A stretch of DNA of 64,000 bases, from assembly GCF_017498485.1 (NCBI RefSeq), contig NZ_CP071795.1, positions 310,001 through 374,000 on the forward strand. Direction: 5' to 3'. Below, piece by piece: positions 19,436-28,424 of the stretch (positions are counted from its first letter, which is position 1; each line of letters starts with the position of its first letter). The position numbers and the translations under genes are program-made. This DNA comes from Polaribacter batillariae. Lineage in GTDB: Bacteria; Bacteroidota; Bacteroidia; Flavobacteriales; Flavobacteriaceae. The notes under the pieces are model-generated. The model did not search any database and was not told where the DNA came from. It worked only from the letters and a program-made list of their open reading frames with translations.

Positions 19436-20794
19436 ATGTTAAACATTTCTAACAATCAGATAAGTAAAAAAGTAGATTTAAAACAATTTAAATCTGGTCA
19501 AAAAATTTTTTCAAAAAAATATTATAAAGCATTTAATAAATTCTTGTTAGCCTTTGCTGTTATAGGTATTATTGTATTATTTTTACCTTGGACGCAAAAT
19601 ATTACCAGCCAAGGTATTGTAACGACTTTAACTCCAGATCAAAGACCACAAACCATACAATCGCAAATTCCTGGTAGAATCGAGCAATGGTTTGTACGTG
19701 AAGGAGATTATGTAAAAAAAGGAGATACTATTCTTAGAATTTCTGAAATAAAAAGCGAATATTTTGACGATCGTTTAATTGAAAGAACAAACGAGCAAAT
19801 TAACGCAAAATCATCGTCGGTAAATGCATATCAAGAAAAAGTTAAAGCACTACAAAGACAAGTAGAAGCTCTAAAAAAAGAACGCCGTTTAAAATTAGAA
19901 CAAACAAAAAACAAGTTATTACAGGCTCGATTAAAAGTACAAAGCGATAGCATTTCTTTTGAAGCCGCAAAAACAAACTTAAACATTGCTCAAAAACAAT
20001 TTAACCGTACAGAAACATTACAAAAAGAAGGCTTAAAAGCTGTGGTAGATGTAGAACAAAAACGGTTGAAATTGCAAGAAACTCAGGCTAAATTAATTGC
20101 ACAAGAAAATAAATTATTGGCCAGTAAAAACAAAGTAATAAATGCAAAATTAGAATTAACGAGAATTCACGCAACTTATACCGATAAGATTTCGAAAGCA
20201 CAAAGCGATATTTATACTGCACAATCTAGCGGTTATGATGCAAAAGCACAAGTCTCTAAATTAGAAAACAGCAATACCAATTACAAAGTTAGAAACAGTC
20301 TTTTGTACGTTACTGCTCCACATAATGGATATATTAACAAAGCAATTAAAGGCGGTATTGGAGGCACGTTTAAAGAAGGAGAATCTTTGGTAGGTATTAT
20401 GCCAGAAAAATACGATTTAGCTGTAGAAACTTATGTAAGACCAATCGATTTACCACTTTTACATATTGGAGAAAAAGTACGTGTACAGTTTGATGGTTGG
20501 CCAGCAATTGTGTTTTCTGGATGGCCCAATGTTTCGTACGGAACTTATGGTGCAAAAGTGGTTGCCATTGAGAATTTTATTAGTAATAACGGAAAGTACA
20601 GAGTTTTATTAGCACCAGATGAAAAAGACCACACTTGGCCAGAAGCCATAAGAGTTGGTTCTGGTGCAAAAACCATTGCTTTGTTAGAAGACGTACCAAT
20701 TTGGTTCGAAATATGGAGACAGCTAAACAGCTTCCCTCCTAACTATTATCAACCAGAAAAGTCAGCGAAAGAAAAATCGAATTCTAAAAAATAA
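19436..20794 (+). CDS. HlyD-family membrane-fusion (periplasmic adaptor) protein
   Basis: A 452-residue adaptor with one N-terminal membrane segment (FLLAFAVIGIIVLFLPW, about 37-55), a split biotinyl-lipoyl domain (IPGRIEQWFVREGDYVKKGD, and VTAPHNGYINKAIKGG), a long Lys/Gln/Glu-rich coiled-coil hairpin at about 120-265, and a beta-barrel region. It would bridge the ABC exporter and the TolC-type channel. Starts 2 bp after the ABC gene. Confidence 0.92.
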   Translation: MLNISNNQISKKVDLKQFKSGQKIFSKKYYKAFNKFLLAFAVIGIIVLFLPWTQNITSQGIVTTLTPDQRPQTIQSQIPGRIEQWFVREGDYVKKGDTILRISEIKSEYFDDRLIERTNEQINAKSSSVNAYQEKVKALQRQVEALKKERRLKLEQTKNKLLQARLKVQSDSISFEAAKTNLNIAQKQFNRTETLQKEGLKAVVDVEQKRLKLQETQAKLIAQENKLLASKNKVINAKLELTRIHATYTDKISKAQSDIYTAQSSGYDAKAQVSKLENSNTNYKVRNSLLYVTAPHNGYINKAIKGGIGGTFKEGESLVGIMPEKYDLAVETYVRPIDLPLLHIGEKVRVQFDGWPAIVFSGWPNVSYGTYGAKVVAIENFISNNGKYRVLLAPDEKDHTWPEAIRVGSGAKTIALLEDVPIWFEIWRQLNSFPPNYYQPEKSAKEKSNSKK

Positions 20795-20799
20795 TTTAG

Positions 20800-22198
20800 A
20801 TGAGAAAACTAATTATATTACTATTTATCGTTTCATTTTCATCTTTAAAAGCACAAGAAGAAAGGGTTTCTGTAATGACACTTTCCGAATATTTAGGGTA
20901 TGTAAAAACCTATCATCCTATTGTGAAGCAAGCCAATTTAATCATTAATAATAGTGAAGCAAAATTGCTAAAAGCAAGAGGTGCATTTGACCCAAAAATC
21001 GAAATAGATTATGCAAAAAAAACAATTTAAAGAAAAAGAATATTACAACAAATTAAATGGTGCTTTTAAAATACCAACATGGTATGGCATTGAGTTTAAA
21101 GCAAATTTCGAACAAAACAACGGTGTTTTTTTAAACCCAGAGAATAATGTTCCTTTAGATGGTTTGTACAGTGCTGGTGTTTCTGTTTCTTTAGCAAGAG
21201 GTTTACTTACCAACCAAAGAATGGCTTCTTTAAAACAAGCCAAATATTTTTTAGAACAAGCCAAAGAAGACCAACAAATAACTGTAAATACGATTTTATA
21301 CAATGCTGCACTCTCTTATTTTAATTGGTTAAAAACCTATAATGAAAAAAAAGTTTATGACGATTTTTTAAACAATGCTAAAGTTCGTTTCGAAGCGACA
21401 AAAAGAGCTTTTCAAGAAGGCGAAAAACCTGCAATTGACACACTAGAAGCCGGAATTACCCTAAATACAAGAAAACTAAACTTAGAAAAAGCACGTATTA
21501 AATTGGTAAAATCGTCTTTAGAACTGTCTAACTTTTTATGGTTGAATGAAAACACTCCCATCGAATTGAAAGAAAATATAATTCCGGATGTAAATACTTT
21601 TAATACGATTGATAAAACCTTTAACATTGCACTTTTTAACAATGAAAATTTTAATATTGAAAACCATCCTAAAATAAAATCTTTGGTCTTTAAAATTAAA
21701 AGCTTAGATGTAGATAAACGTTTAAAAATGAATAATTTATTACCAAAAATAGATTTGCAGTATAATTTTATATCTCCAAATGGAAATCAAATAAATTCAT
21801 TTAATACCAATAATTACAAAGCAGGAATTAATTTTAGTATGCCTTTGTTTGTTCGAAAAGAACGAGGAGATTTAAAGTTGGCAAAAATTAAATTACAAGA
21901 CAAAAAACTAGAAAGCGAAACTGCCAAAGTGGTAATTAAAAACAAGATAGATGCCATTCAGAAAGAATTAAACTCATTTATCGTACAAAGTAATTTTACT
22001 GCCAATATTGTAAGAGATTATGGGGTTTTATTAAAGGCTGAAGAACGCAAATTCTTTTTAGGAGAAAGCTCTCTTTTTTTAGTAAATTACAGAGAAGAAA
22101 AATACATCGATTCTAAATTAAAAGCCATTAGCTTAGAAAATTCTTTCTTTAAATCGAAAGCAACGTTGTTTAAAGAGGCAGTTCTAAAAGCATTTTAG
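20800..22198 (+). pseudogene. TolC-family outer-membrane efflux protein, frameshifted
   Basis: Frame 1 gives a signal peptide and first 76 residues (MRKLIILLFIVSFSSLKAQ to FDPKIEIDYAKK), then stops at 21030. The rest (QFKEKEYYNKLNGAFKIPTW onward) continues in the +1 frame to 22198. The break is an A8 run at 21015-21022; with A7 the protein would read through as DYAKKQFKEKEYY, about 465 residues, normal for TolC. The downstream part has the expected long helices (LEAGITLNTRKLNLEKARIK). It is the last gene of the exporter operon. It may be a sequencing error, a slippage-prone switch, or a real loss. Confidence 0.88.
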
Positions 22199-22330
22199 CT
22201 TTTTATATGTTTAAAATTTATAGCTCTGCATGGAGGTTTTACAATAAAATGTATTTAAAAATCAACGTTTTACAATCAAAGTTTTGGGCGAAAGTGTTAT
22301 AAAAATTCCTTTCGTCTATGTGCTTTTGCG

Positions 22331-22360
22331 AAAAAAAAATACCACAAACCTTGCGTTTGT
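22331..22360 (-). terminator. Terminator of the disrupted XRE gene
   Basis: On the minus strand: ACAAAC-GCAAG-GTTTGT, then GGTA and nine T residues. It lies 5 bp past the stop codon of the 3' fragment of the XRE gene. The plus-strand stretch 22199-22330 between tolC and this site holds nothing I recognise. Confidence 0.7.
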
Positions 22361-22364
22361 AAAA

Positions 22365-22445
22365 TTAATCATCTTTCTCTAATGTAAAAAAATCATTTAC
22401 TGGTATTTTAAAAATATTCGAGAACTTTAAAAGCTAAAACAGTAG
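22365..22445 (-). pseudogene. 3' fragment of an XRE-family regulator gene, separated from its 5' part by cassette C
   Basis: The minus strand encodes ST-VLAF, then (after a one-base frameshift) KFSNIFKIPVNDFFTLEKDD and a stop. This is the usual C-terminus of short XRE-type regulators of Bacteroidota. Its 5' part lies 5.2 kb away at 27675-27794. Joining the two at G22445/A27675 restores RYAPSTVLAF across the junction. The extra base inside VLAFK and a second indel in the 5' fragment show the gene was dead or has decayed since. Confidence 0.8.
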
Positions 22446-22497
22446 ATGGCAACAAGGCTTCCCACTCAAACGGTTGAAATAAAAAACGTAAAAACAT

Positions 22498-22529
22498 TTT
22501 GATTTTTTAAAAATTATTTTATAGCTTTG
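22498..22529 (+). promoter_or_regulatory. Cassette C promoter
   Basis: TTTG (22498-22501), 20 bp, TAGCTTTG (22522-22529): both Bacteroidota promoter elements, about 50-85 bp inside the left junction and reading toward the peptide gene. The leader of about 130 nt contains ACCATTC (22604-22610) and GAATGGT (22638-22644), which may pair. Confidence 0.7.
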
Positions 22530-22664
22530 GAAAGTTAGGAAAATTGCAATTTTACAACAACTACTTACTTATTAATTTATTAAAATTTTAGACGTTGGTT
22601 AAAACCATTCACAATTTCTAAAATTTAACTAAATATCGAATGGTATAACTTAAATTATTTTACT

Positions 22665-22850
22665 ATGAATACATTAGAATTAAATCAAATGGAATTAGTT
22701 AATGCTGGTGAATGTGCATCTTGCGGTCAAGCAGTTGTTTTAGGAATGATGGGAGGATCAATTTTTGGAGGAATAGGATCTCTTGTTGTAGGAGCCTTAA
22801 TTGCTCTTGGACCTAACTGTCTTGATTTGCAAGGAACAAATGCTTGTTAA
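22665..22850 (+). CDS. Bacteriocin-like peptide precursor with double-glycine-type leader
   Basis: A 61-residue precursor. The leader MNTLELNQMELVNAG matches the ELxxMExVxGG pattern cleaved by C39-peptidase transporters, with Ala-Gly in place of Gly-Gly. The predicted core is 46 residues: two Cys near the front (C17, C20), a Gly-rich hydrophobic middle (VLGMMGGSIFGGIGSLVVGA), and two Cys near the end (C52, C61). Such a core could insert in membranes and form two disulfides. The C39-ABC transporter and a thioredoxin-like protein are 1-1.5 kb downstream. Activity is inferred, not shown. Confidence 0.8.
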   Translation: MNTLELNQMELVNAGECASCGQAVVLGMMGGSIFGGIGSLVVGALIALGPNCLDLQGTNAC

Positions 22851-22908
22851 TATTAGTATTCAATAACCACTTTGGTTCTAAAATCAAAGTGGTGTTAAAC
22901 TTTAAATT

Positions 22909-23190
22909 ATGGATACATTTTTTGCTTTTTTGGAGTATAATTACAAAAAAACTTACCAACTTAATTTTTTTTACAAGAATGAGAAATTAATAATTAGAAA
23001 TAATTACTACTCATTCAAATTAATAAAGTTGGAAAACAATAGCTACAGACTGTTTCATATATGGAAATTAGGAATATTACATCTATTATTTAAAAAACAA
23101 TACAAAAATATGAATGATTTATATGACTCAATCATAGAATATTGTAAAAAAAATCGTGTTAATATTTCAGAAATTCATTACAATAAATGA
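22909..23190 (+). CDS. Small hypothetical protein of the peptide cluster
   Basis: A 93-residue protein rich in Tyr, Lys, Asn and aromatics, with no signal peptide or clear membrane span (a short hydrophobic run LFHIWKLGILHLLF lies mid-way). It overlaps the next gene by 4 bp (ATGA-type). Its place between precursor and exporter genes suggests an immunity or maturation helper, but I recognise no family. Confidence 0.65.
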   Translation: MDTFFAFLEYNYKKTYQLNFFYKNEKLIIRNNYYSFKLIKLENNSYRLFHIWKLGILHLLFKKQYKNMNDLYDSIIEYCKKNRVNISEIHYNK

Positions 23191-23819
23191 TTAAAAAAAA
23201 CATACTGCTTTTTCTTATACTTTCAATTTTAACATTATTCTTATCTTTTTTATTGAAATATTTTTTAGAAATTAATGAATTGATATCGATTTCTTTAGCT
23301 GAACAATTTTCAAAAGAACAGTTGCAAGAAGTTACGTCATATAATAATAAGGCTGAAAAACTTATTTATATTTTCACTCCTCTCTTTCTTTTTGTTAAAG
23401 TTTCTATTATAGCTGCAATAATTGATGCAGGCTGTTTCTTTTTTGGGAAAGAAATTAAGTACAAAAAGCTCTTTACTATTGTAGTAAAAGCAGAATTTAT
23501 CTTTTTACTAGTTATAGTATTTAAAATAGTTTGGTTTTGCTTCTTTCAAATAAATTACACATTACAAGATTTACAATATTTCTATCCATTATCAGCATTA
23601 AACATTGTTGGATATCAAGGTTTAGAAAGTTGGTTTATCTATCCATTTCAAGTGCTAAACCTATTTGAAGTTGCTTATTGGTTCATTCTAGCATATTTAA
23701 TAGGTAAAGAAATTAATGATACAACAGATAAAGGGTTTTTAATAGTAGCAAGCAGTTATGGTGTCGGCTTATTAATTTGGGTAGTTGGTGCAATGTTTTT
23801 AACCTTAAATATGAGTTAA
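23187..23819 (+). CDS. Multi-pass membrane protein of the peptide cluster (YIP1-like?)
   Basis: A 210-residue protein with about five to six membrane segments (LLFLILSILTLFLSFLLKYF, IYIFTPLFLFVKVSIIAAII, EFIFLLVIVFKIVWFCFF, VAYWFILAYLIGK, GVGLLIWVVGAMFLTL). The layout resembles the YIP1 superfamily seen in Bacteroidota peptide-export loci. It may provide immunity or help export. The family assignment is tentative. Confidence 0.65.
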   Translation: MIKKNILLFLILSILTLFLSFLLKYFLEINELISISLAEQFSKEQLQEVTSYNNKAEKLIYIFTPLFLFVKVSIIAAIIDAGCFFFGKEIKYKKLFTIVVKAEFIFLLVIVFKIVWFCFFQINYTLQDLQYFYPLSALNIVGYQGLESWFIYPFQVLNLFEVAYWFILAYLIGKEINDTTDKGFLIVASSYGVGLLIWVVGAMFLTLNMS

Positions 23820-23821
23820 TT

Positions 23822-24349
23822 ATGAACAAAAGAAAAGTACTTTTTATTATTATTTTAAGTATTATTAGTTTAATTTCTTATTTAGGTTACAATGTAATTT
23901 CAAAAGCCAAAGAAAAAAGTCAAATTGCAAAACAAATACAAACCATTCCAAAGTTTGAATTACAAACTTTAAATAGTACTTCCTTCTCAAATACAGACTT
24001 AAAACAAAACACTTCTACAATCTTCATTTACTTCAACAGTGATTGTGACTTTTGTCATCACGAAGCTAAAAGTGTTAGTCAAAATTTAAAAAATTTCAAA
24101 AATGTTCAATTTATTTTTGTTTCTTTTGAAGAAACAGAGGCAATCAAAAAATTTGTAGAATTGTATAAATTAGATAATCAAGAAAATATTATCTTTTTAG
24201 AAGACAAAAAAGGAGTGTTCTCTACTACTTTTAATGCCAATTCTATTCCGTATATTCTAATCTATGATAAAAATAACAACTTAATTAAAAAACACAAAGG
24301 GCAACTAAACGCAAACGGAATTTTAAGGGTATTAAATCAAAATGACTAA
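23822..24349 (+). CDS. Membrane-anchored thioredoxin-like (redoxin) protein
   Basis: A 175-residue protein: N-terminal membrane anchor (VLFIIILSIISLISYLGY), then a thioredoxin-fold domain with the active site DCDFCH (CxxC), a cis-Pro region NSIPYILIY and the sequence FIYFNSDCDFC. The domain would face the periplasm and could form or shuffle the disulfides of the Cys-containing peptide. The ATG at 23822 starts 2 bp after the previous stop; an upstream ATG at 23777 would put 15 unlikely residues before the anchor. Overlaps the ABC gene by 8 bp. Confidence 0.85.
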   Translation: MNKRKVLFIIILSIISLISYLGYNVISKAKEKSQIAKQIQTIPKFELQTLNSTSFSNTDLKQNTSTIFIYFNSDCDFCHHEAKSVSQNLKNFKNVQFIFVSFEETEAIKKFVELYKLDNQENIIFLEDKKGVFSTTFNANSIPYILIYDKNNNLIKKHKGQLNANGILRVLNQND

Positions 24350-26516
24350 AAAAACGAACCTATCTCAAAAACACTTACAGCAAACTTTTAAATTTCAACA
24401 AGACCAATCAGACTGTGGTGTAGCCTGTTTATTATCAATCATTCAATATTATGACGGCACTAATTCTTTAGAAAATTTAAGAGAGTTAAGTGGCACAACA
24501 AAACAAGGTACAACCTTGTTAGGTTTGTATCAAGCAGCTAATAAATTAGGTTTTACTGCACAAGGTAATGAAGCCGATATACAAGCAGTTATTGACCATA
24601 AAGAACCCTTAATACTTCACGTTGTTATTGAGGAACGTTTACAGCATTATGTGGTTTGTTATGGATATGAGAATAACAAATTCATTATTGGCGACCCAGC
24701 AAAAGGCATTACAACTTACACAAAAGAGCAATTACAAAAAATTTGGAAATCCAAAACCTGTTTAATACTTAAACCTAATGCAGATTTTGTAAAAACCGAA
24801 ACCCAAAACAAAAACAAAAAGCAATGGTTTTTAAAATTGCTTAAAGAAGATTATCGCTTAATTTCATTTAGTGTGTTGTTAGGTTTAGGTATTGCCATTT
24901 TGGGTATGGCAATGGCGATTTTTTCACAAAAATTAATAGACGATATTTTACCTTCAAAAGATTTCACTAAATTAATTACAGGTATTATTTTAGTTGCCTT
25001 TCTTTTATTAATTAGAGTATTATTTACAGCATTAAGAGACTTTTTCTTAATCACACAATCTAAAGACTTTAATAACAGAATTATAGACAGCTTTTACACT
25101 TCCCTATTGCATTTACCAAAACCATTTTTTGATACTCGTAAAATAGGAGAATTAGTTGCAAGGTTAAATGACACACAACGTGTTCAACGTGTCATAAGTC
25201 AAATTATTGGTAATGTTGCCATAAACGTATTAGTTACTATTGTTTCTTTAGGCTTTTTATTCTTTTATTCTTGGCAAACAGGTTTAATAGCTTCTGTTAG
25301 TTTACCATTTTACTTTTTATTAATTTATAGTTTTAATAAACGTATTATCAATGCACAGAAAGAAGTGATGCAAGGGTATGCTTTTAATGAAAGTAATTAT
25401 ATAACTTCCATACAAGGTATTGCAACTATTAAAAATAATAACAGACAATCCATCTTTCAAAAAATTAACCAATTAATTTATGGCAACTTTCAACAGAAAG
25501 TATTTAATCTTGGTAAAATAAATGTTCGTTTATCTATATTTTCAGGTGTTTTTAGTGTATTGTTTTTAATTGGTATTTTAGTCTACACTTCAACACAGGT
25601 TTATAATGAAGTTATGCAATTAGGAGAATTAATGGCAATTTTAGGTATTGCAGGTTCATTGCTACCCTCTGTTGCAAGTTTAGCATTAATTACAATACCA
25701 ATTAACGAAGCCAAAGTAGCATTTAACAGAATGTATGAGTTTACTTCAATAGAAGAAGAAAATAGAGGAAATATTTTATTATCAGAATTCAATTCTTTAG
25801 AAATTAAAAACCTTTCATTTCGTTTTGCGGGTAGGAAAGAACTCTTTAAAAATATTAATATATCAGTAAACAAAAATAAATGTATTGCCATTGTTGGAGA
25901 AAGCGGAAGTGGCAAAAGTACATTAGGTCAAGTTTTACAAAAATTCTATCCTTTTGAAAACGGGACAATAATGATAAATAATCAATTTAATCTTCCAAAT
26001 ATAAATACAGAAGATTGGCGTAATATTATTGGTATTATCCCACAAGACATTACAATATTTAATGGGAATGTAATCACAAATATTTTATTAGGTAAAGAAG
26101 ATACACCTAAAAATATTGAGAAATTTTGTAAACAATATGGCTTTACAGAATTTATAAATACTTTACCTCAAGGCTTTGCTACAATTTTAGGAGAAGAAGG
26201 TATTAATTTGTCTGGTGGTCAAAAACAAATCATAGCATTAATGAGAGTTTTATACAAAAAACCTCAATTATTGTTATTAGATGAATTTACTTCTGCAATG
26301 GATAGAAAAACAGAAAAGTTTGTTTTAAACCTATTAAAGAAACTAAAATCTGAAATAACTATTATTTTCATATCTCATAGACTACACTCATTACCTCAAA
26401 TTGCAGACACCATTTATGTATTAGAAAACGGAGTAATTTCTAATTTTGGTAATCACAAAAAACTAATGGAAACTACTAATTTTTATAGCGATTTTTGGAA
26501 AGAACTTACCGCTTAA
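24342..26516 (+). CDS. C39-peptidase ABC transporter (PCAT) for double-glycine peptides
   Basis: A 724-residue bifunctional exporter: the N-terminal C39 cysteine peptidase removes the leader and the ABC part exports the core. The catalytic triad is C25 (SDCGVACLL), H102 (QHYVVCYG) and D118 (IIGDPA). Membrane segments lie at about 172-228, 285-335 and 395-455. The ATPase domain is complete: Walker A GESGSGKST (519-527), signature LSGGQ, Walker B LLLLDEFTS and H-loop ISHR. All key residues are intact, unlike the ABC gene at 17766-19433. No adaptor gene is in the cassette; a chromosomal HlyD/TolC pair may serve. Confidence 0.95.
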   Translation: MTKKTNLSQKHLQQTFKFQQDQSDCGVACLLSIIQYYDGTNSLENLRELSGTTKQGTTLLGLYQAANKLGFTAQGNEADIQAVIDHKEPLILHVVIEERLQHYVVCYGYENNKFIIGDPAKGITTYTKEQLQKIWKSKTCLILKPNADFVKTETQNKNKKQWFLKLLKEDYRLISFSVLLGLGIAILGMAMAIFSQKLIDDILPSKDFTKLITGIILVAFLLLIRVLFTALRDFFLITQSKDFNNRIIDSFYTSLLHLPKPFFDTRKIGELVARLNDTQRVQRVISQIIGNVAINVLVTIVSLGFLFFYSWQTGLIASVSLPFYFLLIYSFNKRIINAQKEVMQGYAFNESNYITSIQGIATIKNNNRQSIFQKINQLIYGNFQQKVFNLGKINVRLSIFSGVFSVLFLIGILVYTSTQVYNEVMQLGELMAILGIAGSLLPSVASLALITIPINEAKVAFNRMYEFTSIEEENRGNILLSEFNSLEIKNLSFRFAGRKELFKNINISVNKNKCIAIVGESGSGKSTLGQVLQKFYPFENGTIMINNQFNLPNINTEDWRNIIGIIPQDITIFNGNVITNILLGKEDTPKNIEKFCKQYGFTEFINTLPQGFATILGEEGINLSGGQKQIIALMRVLYKKPQLLLLDEFTSAMDRKTEKFVLNLLKKLKSEITIIFISHRLHSLPQIADTIYVLENGVISNFGNHKKLMETTNFYSDFWKELTA

Positions 26517-26620
26517 TACTACATAATAAAAACTTTACTTGCTCATTATCAACAAAAAACACAATATCCTTTTAAAAGAATTCGTTATATTTACAATAAT
26601 AACTTTTAAAAATTAAAAAA

Positions 26621-27340
26621 ATGAGCAAACAATATGAAACAGGAAATGCAAAAAATGTAGCTAATCTTCAAAAACTAATTGAACAAGTTACAGTATATAC
26701 TGCATACAATCCACCAGTCGATAATTTAAAAATTGTAAATCTAAATACTTTATATACCAATTCTTTAAATGCAATTACAGAAGTAGAAGAAAAAAGAAAT
26801 GCGAATAAAAATGCGATACATACAAGACAGCAAGCATATTTGAATTTAAAATCTACTTCTACAAGAATTATCAATCAATTAGAAATTTTAGGGCTTTCAG
26901 AAGGTGTTTTGGCACAAGCAAAATCTTTAAATAATTTAATACAAGGTAGTAAAAAGAAAAAGAAGGAAGTAGATAAAGAAACAGGAGAGGAAAAGAAAAC
27001 AGCTTCTACCTCTCGTCAATCTTACACGCAATTAGCAGATAATTTTTCTAAAATTTTACAATTATTAGCTACAATACCAACATACAATCCAAATTTAGAA
27101 GAATTAAAATTAGTAAATCTAACAGCTTATCATACAACTTTAGTAGAAAGTACAAAAAATGTAGATATTACAGAAGCCGAATTAAATACGAAACTAATAG
27201 AAAGAAATAAAATTCTATATGAAAACGGAACAGGCTTATATGCAATTGCTCAAAATGTAAAAAAATATGTAAAAAGTATATATGGTGCAACCTCGCCTGA
27301 ATATTCTAACATCTCAAAAATAAAATTTACATCAAGTTAA
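26621..27340 (+). CDS. Helical hypothetical protein with internal duplication
   Basis: A 239-residue soluble, helix-rich protein. Two halves resemble each other: YTAYNPPVDNLKIVNLNTLY (about residues 31-50) and IPTYNPNLEELKLVNLTAYH (about 151-170), joined by a very basic stretch KKKKKEVDKETGEEKK. I recall similar uncharacterised proteins in Bacteroidota but no known function. It is separated from the transporter by 104 bp. It is the last gene before the attC-like site of cassette C. Confidence 0.7.
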   Translation: MSKQYETGNAKNVANLQKLIEQVTVYTAYNPPVDNLKIVNLNTLYTNSLNAITEVEEKRNANKNAIHTRQQAYLNLKSTSTRIINQLEILGLSEGVLAQAKSLNNLIQGSKKKKKEVDKETGEEKKTASTSRQSYTQLADNFSKILQLLATIPTYNPNLEELKLVNLTAYHTTLVESTKNVDITEAELNTKLIERNKILYENGTGLYAIAQNVKKYVKSIYGATSPEYSNISKIKFTSS

Positions 27341-27546
27341 TATAAAACTAACAAACCATTTTATAAATATATCAATCAAATTTTATATTCTTTCAACCAA
27401 AAGTATGAAAGTAATAACTTGAAAATATGTTTTATTAATCAATTTTAGTAATTGAATAGCCTGTATTATAAATATGTCAATCAAATTTGAGAATTAAATA
27501 ATCTGAATTAATAATTGAACAAAGTAAAATCCAAATGTAACACCCA

Positions 27547-27674
27547 GTTGCCAACAATGTATAAAATTAATTGCTGTTAATAGCCTATTTACGAAAATAC
27601 TCGCATTCTTTTTATTCTGTTTTTATTTATAAAATTTACTACTTAAACCACTCAACTAATCTTATACAAACACG
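27547..27674 (+). repeat. attC-like site of cassette C
   Basis: Order: GTTGCCAAC (27547-27555), spacer AAT, GTATAA (27559-27564), about 97 nt, TTATAC (27662-27667), spacer AAACAC, G. The outer arm pairs with the cassette's own first bases when circular. The sequence is homologous along its length to the site at 51698-51827 (shared TTGCTG/AGTT...TAGCCTA-TTACGAAAAT, TTTTTATTT and TACAAACACG blocks). In the DNA just upstream, 27362-27384 and 27467-27489 are near-identical direct repeats (TATAAATAT-TCAATCAAATTT). Confidence 0.75.
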
Positions 27675-27794
27675 ATGGAGCATACCTATTCTTTTCAATA
27701 GAATTAATGGTTTGCCTTGAGACTCCAATCTTTTTAGCCAAATCGTCTTGTTTAAATCTATAATGGCACGTTGTACTTTTAGCGTATTTTTCAT
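27675..27794 (-). pseudogene. 5' fragment of the XRE-family regulator gene
   Basis: On the minus strand from ATG 27794: MKNTLKVQRAIIDLN, then after a one-base deletion QDDLAKKIGVSRQTINSIEK followed by NRYAPS, the standard helix-turn-helix of short XRE regulators. The reading continues at 22445 if cassette C is removed. Besides the insertion the fragment carries its own frameshift, so the gene is non-functional. Confidence 0.85.
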
Positions 27795-27895
27795 ATTTAT
27801 ACAATCTTTTAATTGCCAAAACACCATTCTTTTTTACATGCAAACTATTTTTTTATTACTTTTATTAAAAAATCAATTCACTAAACTTTTTTATT

Positions 27896-28315
27896 ATGAC
27901 AACAAATTCTACCAAACCGAGTACTGCCTTTTGGATTATTGGCGTACTTGCACTTTTATGGAATCTTATGGGCGTAGTTGCTTATTTGTTTCAAGCTTTT
28001 GTAACCGAAGAAATGATTGCAAAATTACCTGAAGAACAACAAGCAGAACTTTTAATAGAACATCCTGCTTGGTTAACAGCACTTTTTGCTTTGGCTGTTT
28101 TTGGAGGCTTTTTAGGATGCATTTTTTTACTTGCTAAAAAGAAAGTTGCGTATTATTTATTTCTTCTTTCCGGAATTTGTGCAACCATACAGCAAATTTA
28201 CCTACTATCTACCGTAAAAGTTAATAGTTTTGTAATGCCTATCTTGGTAATTATTGTTTGCATTTTCTTAATTTGGTATTCTAAGAAATGTATTGCAGAT
28301 GGTTTTTTAAAATAA
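27896..28315 (+). CDS. Four-helix integral membrane protein of unknown function
   Basis: A 139-residue protein with four predicted membrane segments (about 12-35, 60-82, 85-106, 108-131) and a short acidic loop EEMIAKLPEEQQAELLIEH between the first two. Proteins of this shape are frequent in Bacteroidota and unnamed. It is divergent from the broken XRE gene, so it may have been that regulator's target. Confidence 0.75.
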   Translation: MTTNSTKPSTAFWIIGVLALLWNLMGVVAYLFQAFVTEEMIAKLPEEQQAELLIEHPAWLTALFALAVFGGFLGCIFLLAKKKVAYYLFLLSGICATIQQIYLLSTVKVNSFVMPILVIIVCIFLIWYSKKCIADGFLK

Positions 28316-28357
28316 CCTTATACCATTTAAAATTACTGGTATTATTCTTCTTTTAAG

Positions 28358-28397
28358 AAAAAACCTTATTGATTTTTAAATCAATGAGGTTTTTTTT
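28358..28397. terminator. Bidirectional terminator
   Basis: Stem CCTTATTGATTT against AAATCAATGAGG (one T-G wobble) with A-run before and T-run after. Lies between the plus-strand membrane protein and the minus-strand MaoC gene, convergent. Confidence 0.9.
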
Positions 28398-28424
28398 AAT
28401 TTTTACAGCTAATAGTTTCTAAAA

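Larger units (their letters stand above)
22446..27674 (+). mobile_element. Cassette C: 5.2-kb integron-type cassette with a bacteriocin-like export cluster
   Basis: Left junction G22445|ATGGCAAC, right junction ...AAACACG27674|ATGGAGC. Removing it restores the XRE reading frame exactly at the junction. The first bases GATGGCAAC (22445-22453) are complementary, with one mismatch, to GTTGCCAAC at 27547-27555, the outer arm of the attC-like site at the right end. All six genes read plus, toward that site. The target is GAT. No integrase or transposase is inside. Confidence 0.8.

Noticed and set aside
21015..21022. Programmed -1 ribosomal frameshift in the TolC gene at A8
   Set aside because: The downstream frame is +1 (or -2) relative to the first, so a normal -1 slip on A-AAA-AAA would not join them. 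Slippage at transcription or an indel is more likely.
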